Below, piece by piece: positions 34,690-44,969 of a stretch of DNA of 64,000 nucleotides. The notes beneath the pieces were generated by a model, which searched no databases, was not told the origin of the DNA, and worked only from the letters and a program-made list of their open reading frames with translations. Within the stretch, counting starts at the first letter, position 1. Every line of letters starts with the position of its first letter. The DNA is from Argentina anserina. Its lineage: Eukaryota > Streptophyta > Magnoliopsida > Rosales > Rosaceae. A program made the translations under genes and the position numbers. Location: the NCBI RefSeq assembly GCF_933775445.1, contig NC_065873.1:3658001-3722000 (forward strand), written 5' to 3'.

Positions 34690-37600
34690 CTCGGTCCCTC
34701 CAGCAGCAGAAGTAACAAGAACTACTTTTCCAGATTCCATTTCTCCACCGGCCTAACAATTCATCACAAACAAATTTGTCAGGCAAGTAGAGATGTGTTC
34801 TATCATTAAGAACTGTGGGAGATACAAAACTAGGGTTTGAACACATTTGTAATATTGTAAAGCTTGAAAGAAAGTGTCAAATATATGTAACAAGCAAAAA
34901 GAAGGAAAAAGGTTTTTATATTACCCAATTTCTAATGTAATAGCAATACATCATACATTACTTTTTCTAGAGCGATTGATGATGCTAGTCCTGAAGTAAG
35001 CATAGCAACAACGTACTGCTGGACTTGGTCTTTCCACAAGAAGGATGTGGTTTAAAGCCATTAGTGCAAGTGAAAACCCCAGCCATAATTCACTTAACTA
35101 TTGAAAATATTCAGTAAAAAAGGAAGTCCTCAATCAATATAGTAGGATTTTTTTTTCTGCAGACACGTAATTGTGAGTAGGCAGCTGACTGAAGCTGTAA
35201 AAACTTAAGTGGGACTAAAAGGCAAGCAAGCATAACCAAACACACCAGTAAATTTGGCATAACTCCTAAAAGTCATAATTCCAGCAGGAGTACCAATTTC
35301 CAAGTTAGTGACAGAGTTCTCTACTGCTGCAATTATCCCAACGGCCTGCACAATATGACATTGATCATTAGGTGTTAGAGATATCAATGACGAATACATA
35401 CACCACTATTTAAGAGTGAGATTTCCGCCAACTGCAAGAGAAATTGTAGAATATCTCAAAGTAATTTCTCTATTTATATAGAAATTATGCACCTCAAACC
35501 CAGCATCAAATGGAAGCTGGGGTTTGTCAGATCCAGAGAAACAGCGCCCTGAGCTGAAATTCACCTACCAATCATAAGTCCTTTTCAGAGCACTCGTATA
35601 TGAACGAGAACATGGAATTAATACACTATAATAGATCACATGTGCTGAATAACATTGTATTAACAATCATGTCAGAAGAAAGAAAAACCCAGCAAGTTTT
35701 CAGACTAATTTTCAGAAGGACATCATCAGAAGGATCTAGGGTACATTTCAATTGTTTTATACATATATCTGGTGTTGTTTTGAATTAATTTATTCTCAGG
35801 TACATTTCAATTGTTTAGTTGAATGACCTAAATATAGTCTAGGTGAGGGGCAAGACCAACTAGTCTGGCTTGACTTCAATCTATTTTTATATAGATACAG
35901 TTTTCTCTTTCTTTGTTTTTTTTTTTTTCTCTGGAAGAGGAGAGTTACAAGTTACCAACAGAAGGACATTTTTCTTTCAAACTTTTTGGTGAATCCAAAG
36001 ACAAAAAAGAAATAAAAGGATCAGCCATTCAAGTACTCAAACTTGCACATATGTCAAGACTTCAGACTCGTTGTCCAATCGTGTGAGCAGCCTATAGCAA
36101 TTTACATAGCATGTACGGGACATATCTGAAACCAGTTAGACATGTCGATAACACTAAAATTCCTAATAATCAGCTACAAAGTTCTGAGTTACAGAGTAGA
36201 AATAGAACTGTAAAAATATAAGTGTTACTTCACTAATAACTGTTGAACTCCTACTACATTAAGGTCAAGTGTAAAATAAAAGACTATCAATTAATACCAA
36301 ACGCCAAAGAAAATAGTTATATTGCATCCCAGTGTTGTAAACTAATCTACAAGATTAATTAGCACCAACTTAGGCTAAGAAGATATTGATCCTGTACGAA
36401 TAACTCAATCCCTTATCTTTGGCTACCTTGTGCCACTAGCTCAAGCACAGGTGGTAATCCGATTACAAGTTTCAGTCAGCTCCAGACACTAGTTTTTATA
36501 TACATATGATAACAGATGAGTAAACTAACAAAATTTTTGACAGAATTAAAGGAACTCTGAATATACTATATTAATTAAAAGCATTACTTCAAAGGATTCA
36601 CAATCTTACCTCACTTGCGTTTACACCAGCACACTAAGTCTTAGTAGATGACATGCTTCATATTCAACCTATATTAGTAAAATAAAAATCATCCAACACC
36701 GTTCATATTCTTCAGCATATATTTGGTAAGCACTATTATTACATTTTTCTCCATATTATGATTTTACTTCCCATGTGCTCGCAGATTTCATATTTTGAAT
36801 CTACAAATATCCAATCATATAATGACAAAATTGATCATCTAAGAATTACATTTGTAACTTTCTATAAGCATAAAGAAGAAAGATTTTTGATGTATATTTA
36901 CTCACAACTTCTTTTAGCTATGTGGGAGCTGAAGATTCAAAAGAGTTTGGAATGGAGCTTTTGTTGTAGTTCTTTTCCCCGATCTTGAAGGTCTCACCAT
37001 ATATCGTTTTTTCTTACATGGGGGTTGGCCAATATTCCATACCTCAACCAGCTTTACTCTCATCACTTATAAGCTCAAAAGCACCTGATAGAGACAAATT
37101 GGAAGATTTAATTAAAATAATAAAAGTATATAAATTAAAGGCCCATCATTGATTCCATGGGTGGAGTTTCTTGAAGAAACAAAACATGAGTCCGGAAATA
37201 AAATTTAATAGTATGATGTAGGCAATATATATGCTTGAAAAAGAAAGTGGAAACCAATCCTTCACATGGTTCTATCCTTTATCTCATTCATAAAAATCCA
37301 TAACCCTCCATTCAAAAATAATAATTCTATAATCAACAAATTATTGCTTATATTTAAGGTTTGCCTCATTATATGATAATTGAAATTGCATCCTAACATT
37401 GTTTACATAAATAATACCTTTCACAACCATTTCCGGAAGGACAAAGACCCTAGATAAATCAATCAACTTGGAACCGGCCTGTAGGCCCATCTCTGTTTTC
37501 ACAAACTGCATCAATAAAGTTGACAATGTAACATCCTAAATCCGCATTTTCGTTTATTAGCACCAAGTTACTTTCATTTATATGTTATAAAAGAAAGTAA

Positions 37601-38660
37601 CTTGGTGCTAATAAACGAAAATGTAGATTTAGGATGTTTACAGGCAATAATATTGCGTTAGATCATAATCTTAATTGCAGCTAAATATAAATTTTAATCT
37701 TAACTTCTGGACAAAGCACATTGATACTAATTCCTTGACGTTTGTAGGGAGCAAGGGATCGAGAGTAGATAGAACAAAGGCACCTGTAATAGAAATATAT
37801 CATGATCAATGATCATTGATTTGTATATGAAAATTGTACAAAGAACATACATATTAAGAAGTTAGGTATGCTTAACGTTATAAACTTATATGTAAACTTT
37901 GACACTTACAGTAGATAAACTGACAAACAAAAAAGGTTTTAAGAGAGAAAATAAGTGAGAAAGCTAGTAAAATGAATAAACCTTTTAAACCAGAGTAAAT
38001 TGGATTGACCGCTAGATAGATACCCGAGGCACACCCCATACTGATAATTACACCAGGATGTAGCATAGTTTGCATTGTTTTAATCTGTTTCGGATATGAA
38101 TAACACATCAGACTAATGTTTAATTTAGGAAAAGTTCAGAAGAAGAACTAAGTAAAGACTTTGGAATATAACAAAGTATAATTGTTTAATCAATGAACTA
38201 CGAGCATTGCTGTCGTAGCATCCCAAAAGAATATACATCTTGCTGTAGCATCATGATAAGTAGTCTTTATAGAAGACAATTAATGAAGAAATAAAAGAGA
38301 ATAGAGTAAACCTTATGATCCATTGGCATAGGACCCAAATTAAAAGTTACAAGTAAGGGTCAGACGGTTGAGATAAAAATGGCGCAAAAAACAAAATTAT
38401 GCAATTTAAATACAAGACATTGACATATACTGATAGGAAGTATACAAGCAAAAGCTAATGAAAGCTCAAAACATACCGTGATGTGAGTACAATTAATAAA
38501 TGCAATTAGATTCACATCCACGGTTCGTCTCCATGTGCAAGTGCCACCAGTTTGATCTTTCGAGAAGAAAATGGGATTAACAATGTTTGCACTGTTAATA
38601 CAGATATCCAAACCTCCAAATGTCTCGCTACATGCTCATCAGATGCAGCAATTAAATCTC
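34690..38660 (-). pseudogene. NQR/ARP-type oxidoreductase pseudogene (SDR fused to zinc-type MDR)
   Basis: Exon-like pieces on the minus strand match, in order, a plant protein with an N-terminal short-chain dehydrogenase and a C-terminal quinone-oxidoreductase domain (Arabidopsis NQR type). They are LIAASDEHVA and ICINSANIVNPIFF (38655-38477), GVIISMGCASGIY (38084-37982), SRSLAPYKRQGISINVLCPE (about 37783-37708), FVKTEMGLQAG (37509-37418), GAFELISDESKAG and MEYWPTPM (37084 to about 36910), FSSGRCFSGSDKPQLPFDAG (about 35570-35496), AVGIIAAVENSV (35345-35250), VVAMLTSGLASSIALEK (near 35015) and ESGKVVLVTSAAGGTE (near 34750). Several splice sites persist. The first coding exon is absent, frames are broken near 38610 and 37050, Rossmann residues have drifted, and the C-terminal third is missing. 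Confidence 0.82.
37529..37640. repeat. Near-perfect inverted repeat (fold-back MITE or hairpin)
   Basis: The left arm 37529-37575 (TAACATCCTAAATCCGCATT to GTTACTTTC) is answered by 37593-37640 (GAAAGTAACTTGGTGC to TTTAGGATGTTTA). The arms are about 47 bp with only one or two mismatches and a 17-bp loop. The hairpin lies about 20 bp before a splice acceptor of the NQR-like pseudogene. Confidence 0.93.
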
Positions 38661-38699
38661 CAGTTCATAAAACAAAGCATAATTAGCAGAATTGTTGCT

Positions 38700-39827
38700 C
38701 TGTGTTGTAAACCGAAGGCAACACATTAATCAAAACAAAACTTGGCAGAATTGTTGCTCTATGGTGTAAATCAACCAATTAATAAATTTTGGGTCCCAAA
38801 ATAAGAGGCAACATGAGAGAGGAGAGAAAGATGACATATATCCCTCAGCAATGCTTGATTCCCATCGTCGACACAGAACAAGAATGACACTTCAACCTCA
38901 ATAAAAGAGGGAGCACCAAATCGTTGAGCTGATATCCAATACATGTCTCTCCCACAGATTACCAAATTTCGCATCATTGAAATACATGTCATTATCCCTA
39001 TAAATTAGGTCTCTATTAAGCACAGATAACCGAGGGTAACATATTAATCAAAGGCAACCATTAATCATAGCCACCCATATAAATTTGATGCATTTTATGA
39101 CAATCAAAGGCAACACCAAAATCTAAGGCATTGTAACGATTTGATTCAGATTATATAAAACAAATCAAAGGCTATAACGTATCAATCCAAGGCAACTTAC
39201 AAACCAAAGGCAACATGAGAGAGGAAAAAAAGATGGCATATATCCCTCAGAAATGCTAATTTCCGTCATAGACACAGCATATGAATGACACTTCAACCTC
39301 AATAAAAAGAGGGAGCACCAAATCATTGAGCTGATATCCATTACATGTCTCTCCCTCATAATACTAAAGTTCGCATCATTGAAATATATGTCATTTTCCC
39401 AGTAAATTCACTCTCTCTATTAAGCACAGACAAACCGTAGGCAACATAAAAACCGAAAGGCATAATACAAACCGAAGGCAACGTGTTAACAAACGCAATG
39501 AATCAATCAAAGTCATTCATATAAATCTGTTCCAATTTGTATCTACTCAAAAGGCAACATCGAAATCCAAGACAACGTAATAATCTGAATCAGATTATAC
39601 GACAAATCGAAGGCAACATAATATTCTGAATCAGATTATAAAACAAATCGAAAGCAACGTAAAGATCTGAATCATATTATAAGACAAGTCGAAGGCAACG
39701 AAACTCATTAAATCAAAGGCAACACGATAATCGGATTCAGATTATAAGACAAATCGAAGGCAACGCAACTCATAAATCAAAGGCAACGCAACTCATAAAT
39801 CAAAGGCAACGCCTAAATCATTGTTAC
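38700..39827. repeat. Composite satellite B: same block plus AAGGCAAC clusters
   Basis: The block of about 190 bp recurs near 38810 and 39215, and AAGGCAAC appears many times from 38715 to 39810, often as AATCGAAGGCAAC or ATCAAAGGCAAC. The last stretch has a local tandem (GCAACTCATAAATCAAAG twice at 39767-39805). It fills the place where the first coding exon of the NQR-like gene would be expected. Confidence 0.8.
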
Positions 39828-40085
39828 CACAAATCGAAACCGCCGCGGTCGATCCAACCGCGCTACCGTGACTACGAATCAATCTGGAAATCGAAAAAGC
39901 AAAATCCAAAGAATCAAGAATCTGTGGGACTCAATTCTCTACAGGTTTTTTGTCGAATTGATGTACACGATAGTCACAAGTGAGAAGAATCAAAGGAAAA
40001 GGGGAAGTTACCTCGGTAAAGCGAAAATGAAGAGAACAAACCCGGTGGTGGTTGGCAACCAAAAGAGAGAGAAAAGGAACCCAAA
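39828..40085 (-). repeat. Leader module copy 4, possible 5' UTR exons of the NQR-like gene
   Basis: Exon 1-like sequence ends at 40012 before GTAACTTCC. A 128-bp intron-like stretch ends TTTCCAG, and exon 2 (39883-39828, 56 bp) ends before GTAACAATG. All four splice dinucleotides are canonical, unlike copies 2 and 3. Its place upstream of the NQR-like exons fits a leader for that gene; this is inference. Confidence 0.5.
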
Positions 40086-40314
40086 TCAAAAATCAAAATT
40101 GGAAGAGAGGCATAGAGAGAAGTATATTGTAACGGCCGACTCTACAAATATTCATACAGATATATATATATACCGACCCAACAAAACGCAGACCAGTTCA
40201 AATGAAACGGCCGTAGAAGAGCTTCCCGACAAATTTGGGCCTGGACTGACCAATAGGCCCATAGCCTAATAGTAGTAAAAGAAAACGATCTTTCACTATC
40301 AGTAGCGTCGTCAT

Positions 40315-41365
40315 TTCACTACCGCCGCCGAAAACAAACAGAAATAAGCGGACCGTCGAAACCCTAAAGAGCACAGACGATGATCGAAACCCCCAAACCG
40401 CCTCGACCTTCATTCCTTGCTTACCTGATAGCGTCATCGAAAATATCCTCTCATTCCTTCCGATCAAAGACGCAGCTCGGGCGACCGCTGTTTCGAGGCA
40501 GTGGGCAGCCCTCTGGCCTTGTTTCCCTGTCATCCATATCGATGAGTCCGATCCAAACAACTGTAAATGCTTGGAGGATCGGAGGCTTATTCCACACTTC
40601 GGGGAGAGAGATTTGATCATTTGCGGATGCTATTCCTAACGTCAACGTTTCATAAGCTTCTTGCGCAACTCTCTCAGACGATCCAGGGATCAGAGGCACT
40701 TGGACAAGTTGAGGATCCGAGCCAAGTTCTACATTCTCGTCACAGAGTGGGTTGGTTTCGCAATTGAGAGGTGGGTCAAAGAGTTAGACATTCACGTTTT
40801 GGATCACTTTCATTCGGTGATCAATGATGATTTCTTGACTTTGAAATCTCTAACTAGCTTGAATCTAGAAAATGTGACTGTTATTGGTCATGTGAGCCTT
40901 ACCTGCTTGGCAACTCATCCGATGAGCTTGTAATTTCACGTGACAGTCTCAAATCCTTGGATATCATGCACTGTCATTCCCCAAGAGTCTTAGTTACCAC
41001 CAAGAAGCTGGAGTCTTTTACATTCTATTCTGACAAGGTTATGTACTTGTGGCAATGTGAAAGCTTGAAACATGTGGACGTCTCTTGCAAGCGTTTGAAA
41101 CAGATTATATTGTGTAATTGCCTAGAAACTATTGTGAACTCGTTTCACACTCCAAATTTAGAGTCTTTGCGTTTAGCGGATATCTGAAAGCCAAGGTCCA
41201 TTTTCTGGAAGCTCCATCCAATTTAGTGAAGGCTACAATCAGAGTTTTGGAGACCGAATGGCCCATTGAATATTATTCTGCTATGAGAGCTTTCCTCGAA
41301 TGTTTCGATTGCTTCAAAAAAGTCCAGCTACATATTCATGATGCTGAGGTATTTTATATTATCTC
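40315..41365 (+). pseudogene. F-box/LRR family remnant 2 (best preserved F-box)
   Basis: A recognisable F-box (LPDSVIENILSFLPIKDAAR, then ATAVSRQWAALWPCFPV) lies at about 40421-40530. LRR/FBD-like text follows (LDKLRIRAKF, WVKELDIHV, LTSLNLENV, LKSLDIMHCHS, LKHVDVSCKRLKQI, LKAKVHFLEAPSNLVKATI). A stop interrupts at about 40637, frames shift near 40935 and 41170, and about 150 bp present in remnant 4 is deleted near 40910. The ancestral start codon may be the ATA near 40344. F-box proteins select substrates for SCF ubiquitin ligases. Confidence 0.8.
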
Positions 41366-43077
41366 TTTTTTAATGCTTTTGTTGCTGCTTATAGTTTGTA
41401 ACCTCCTCTCCCTAACATTGCACTGGCTATTTGAACAGTGTTTAGAGAAATAGAACTAATATTTATCCAATTCCCTGAATATGAACTACTTCATATATCT
41501 AGACGAGCGTTACTCAAAGTAGTTTAGGAGCACTGGGGAATCTGGAGGAAATTTTTGAAAGATTATGTTGGAAATCCTGAAAAATTTATGGCGGATCCCA
41601 TAAGCTTCAAATTACCATATTAGAGCTAAGACAGAACATAATTACCTCTATAGGACTCATATTAAGTAAAGTGGTTGCTTTCTGATGGTTAACGTGAACT
41701 TTTATAACTAAAGAGTGCAAGGTGCAATTACATGTGACTTGTGATCTCCATATTTGATACTCGTTTGATGTCTTGTAGTGTCTCATAATACCAGAATAGT
41801 ATCAAGCAGCTGCAGTATATGTTGCACGGACACGGCAAAGAGTGGAGTGTCAACATGTCCGATACGCCCCGACACGCCGATACGACCCGATACGCCTTTT
41901 GCTACCACGGACACGGCAAACTGTGCTCCTCCGATCTCCGATCTCACTTATCAGTGGCCTCCCGACGTCTTCTGCTACCACACCATGGCTACTGGTTCTT
42001 CTTCTTCTAGCCCGCCACAACGCAAGAGAAGCTCCACAAAGTCGCCGGAGCTCGGGAAATCGGCAACGGGTCCCCATTGCCTCAAAACTCGGACTTGCCG
42101 GAATCGAGTTGATGTCGAATCTGCGAGTATAATTAGAGAGAAGGAGAGGCGGTTGTGGTGATGGTGGTGGTCTCGTGGCGAGGCGTCGCTGGAGGGTGGC
42201 GGTGCAGCCCGGAGAAGGTCGTGTTGTGTTACTCTATTTTGTAACAGAGGAGAGAGAGAGAGAGAGAGAGAGAAAGAAAGCCGAGGGAGAGAGAAGAGGT
42301 GAGGTGATGGTGTGTGGGTTATGTGTAGGGTTTTTGGGTTTTTATAAGTTGATCCAATGGCTGAGATAAGAGGAATGAAATAGATGGATGAGATTTAAAA
42401 TTGGAAATAAGAATTTCTGAAAAGTTCTTTTAAACATTTCCATAAAACAAAAACTTCTAAAGCTTGTAGAAAATAAACATAGTGTCAAAAAATTATTCCG
42501 CGAATATTTATACGCTCGTAGTGACGTGTAGTTTAATAAAAAATATTAAACTACAAATTCAGGGGCTCACAACGACTGAACGAGGCCTCTACCTGACGAC
42601 GGTGACCTCAATTCTGTTAACGGCTCTATTTGAGTTTTTATAATTGGTGAGGGGATTAAGTATATATAGGGGTTAATATCTATCTCAAGCCGCTGAGTAT
42701 TAATAGGCTAATTAAAGCTAACCTAAGTTGTTAGGCGAATTTGGTTTTGATTGTGTTGTTTTTGAGAGCTTGATGCTTGCATTTTTATTGTATGGAATAA
42801 TATTAGTTCTATTGTACAATTGGGTGGTCTGGTGTTGAGAGACTAAGAGTCTTGAAACGAGAATGTGTTTTATTGGTTATATGCATTTTTGTTACTTGAC
42901 TATTTGATGTTATTTCTTAAAATGATTGTGTAATGGATGAGTTTTACAATTTTAAATTGATATTTTTAATTTATTTTAGGTATATAAAAATGTATAATTA
43001 TTATTAATTTATCGTATCGGATGATAAGTTTTTGAGATTCGTCATGTGACCGTGTCACGCAAGAAGAAGAAGAAAAA
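41366..43077. other. Non-coding DNA with unclassified GC-richer insert
   Basis: From 41815 to 42230 a GC-richer stretch carries repeated GATACGCC/GACACGCC phrases and may be part of an unidentified transposon. A (GA)n run lies at 42246-42276. A small inverted repeat TAGTTTAAT/ATTAAACTA is near 42528-42553. No protein was recognised. Confidence 0.45.
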
Positions 43078-43302
43078 GACGGGGATGAATTACCAGTGAT
43101 AACATTGTTTACGAGGAAGATGGGGATGATGATGATGTTGATAAGGGAACTGTGAGTAACCACGCAGAGCAATGATATTACTTCTGTAGACGGGGATGAA
43201 TTACCAGTGATAACATTGTTTACGAGGAAGATGGGGATGATGATGATGATGATGATAAGGGAACTGTGAGTAACCACGCAGAGCAATGATATTACTTCGG
43301 TA
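43078..43302 (+). repeat. Tandem duplication, units of 111 and 114 bp
   Basis: GACGGGGATGAATTACCAG starts at 43078 and 43189. The copies differ mainly in the number of GAT triplets. No conserved frame is evident. Confidence 0.9.
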
Positions 43303-43639
43303 GAATTGCTTCAGAAAATGATGATTCTTATGTTGTATCATATTCATGTCCCTAAACCTGTATTCCTTATCAACTGATACTTTATGAAACTGGGACTTGC
43401 TCTGTTACTGAAAGTAGAAGTGTTTTCGATCATTTAGCTTAGGCAAGGTTGGTTCAGTAAACAGATAAAAGCGAAGCACAGGATGAATTTTGACATTGAA
43501 AAGATGTTGTGATTCGATTATGGTAGTGCTTCTGAAAAAGGGGAGGATCCTTGAAGTTCAAGTTACAAGTTACAATATCTAACAATGAAAAACGTTCGCA
43601 GCTATAGAAGTCAGAACGTTATTTACAAATGAAACAGCA

Positions 43640-43915
43640 GTAGAAGAGCAAGGCGATAATATTATTCTATCCCAAAGTCATAACTGCCTAGAAACTAAAA
43701 AGAGCTCGTTTCATACTCCCAATCTAGAGACTTTTGAGTTCAGTAGATATCTGAAGACAAAGGTCCGATTTTTTAGAAACTCCGTCAAATTTAGTTAATT
43801 GTATAATCAGAGTTGGGAGATAACATGGACCATTGAATATTATTTTGCTATGAGAGAATTTCTTCAAAGTTTCGATTGCTATATGAAAGTGAAGATACCA
43901 TGGAAGAGACTGAGG
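43640..43915 (+). pseudogene. F-box/LRR family remnant 3 (C-terminal piece)
   Basis: It shows NCLETKKSSFHTPNLETFEF and YLKTKVRF, then frameshifted matches to the SNLVNCIIRV and DAEV ends seen in remnants 2 and 4, including a splice-donor-like GAGGTAATTATA. Only the last quarter of the gene remains. Confidence 0.65.
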
Positions 43916-44044
43916 TAATTATATAATCTATTTTTCAACTCGTTTTTGCTGCTTGTAGTTTGTAGCCTCCTATTTATAACATTGCTCATAGTTGTCCCAA
44001 GAGTTAATTTGACTACGTATGTAATGTAACCTTTTAATTTTAAC

Positions 44045-44278
44045 CCAATTGCCTGAATGCCTTATATATCCTTTGAACTTAGAATTTATACTAGCTTACT
44101 CAAAGTTGAATTATGTTTTGTTAGTTCTACTTCCTTATATATTTAAAGCCCAGTTTGACTCCAATTGCCTGAATGCCTTATATATCCTTTGAACTTAGAA
44201 TTTATACTAGCTTACTCAAAGTTGAATTATGTTTTGTTAGTTCGACTTCCTTATATATTTAAAGCCCAGTTTGACCCC
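44045..44278 (+). repeat. 116-bp tandem duplication
   Basis: CAATTGCCTGAATGCC and the following sequence through AAAGCCCAGTTTGAC occur twice head to tail, with about two differences. This is a recent local duplication in non-coding DNA. Confidence 0.9.
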
Positions 44279-44647
44279 AATGTGAGTATGAAATAAGCTG
44301 CTTATGGTGTGTGTTTTGAATAATAAGATGTAAACTTTGTTAGGTGTTTTGTAAATTTTGTTTTCAAGAGTGTGTTTATGACTCAATTGGTATTTTTAAA
44401 TTTGTAATTGCTCTTTGTCTCATCAACTACTTTCAAAAGCTACAAAGCTTCATTTTGTAGCTTCTATATTTTGATTATAAGCTGCATTAGGAATAAAGAG
44501 ACTTAGAAATAAGCTGATTCACCAAACACTTTTACCAGATTAAATTAATACATAAGCTAATAATCAAGAATTTAAGCGGGGTCAAACACAGCTTTAAGCT
44601 GGTAAAAAAACTGGAGATGGGAGGGCATTCGATATTGAAACCGACTT

Positions 44648-44926
44648 TGATGAGGCTACAATACTAAAGAAAGGGAAATGCAATAATTAAGAATGATTCA
44701 TATTCATTGATAGCCCAAACTGGGATGAGGGAATACATATTTGAACTATCAGATGTCACAAGGCTCTGAGAAACAAACAAAAGAGAAGTACAATGTTATC
44801 TCATACTCATAGCTAGTCCTACATAACTAGTAATGCCAATAGAGTGAGCTGCATAATTCCATAGGTGTAGAGATCAAAGATGACTTAGGCTACATAATAA
44901 GCTGATTAAGAAGAGTAATCGCAACA
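44648..44926 (-). repeat. 3' LTR of minus-strand Ty3/gypsy chromovirus
   Basis: It matches 52091-52377 apart from small indels, with ends TG..CA in minus orientation (TGTTGCGATT to CTCATCA). The outer flank GACTT at 44643-44647 equals 52378-52382, a perfect 5-bp target duplication. Confidence 0.93.
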
Positions 44927-44932
44927 AGGCCT

Positions 44933-44953
44933 CCCCCCCCCCCCCCCCCCCCC
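44933..44953 (-). repeat. Homopolymer C21 forming the polypurine tract
   Basis: On the element's sense strand this is a run of 21 G followed by GAGG(CC) just before the 3' LTR. The polypurine tract appears to have expanded as a homopolymer; assembly error is possible. Confidence 0.75.
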
Positions 44954-44969
44954 AGAGAAGAAACTTGTC

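Noticed and set aside
31160..39827. CRISPR-like array
   Set aside because: Repeats are short and irregularly spaced, there are no cas genes, and the genome is eukaryotic.
41778..42161. 127-codon ORF rich in Ser, Pro and Arg
   Set aside because: Overlapping ORFs in other frames of the same GC-richer insert are equally long, and no family was recognised.
42966..43286. Ile-rich minus-strand ORF
   Set aside because: It is produced by the GAT-triplet tandem duplication read in reverse.
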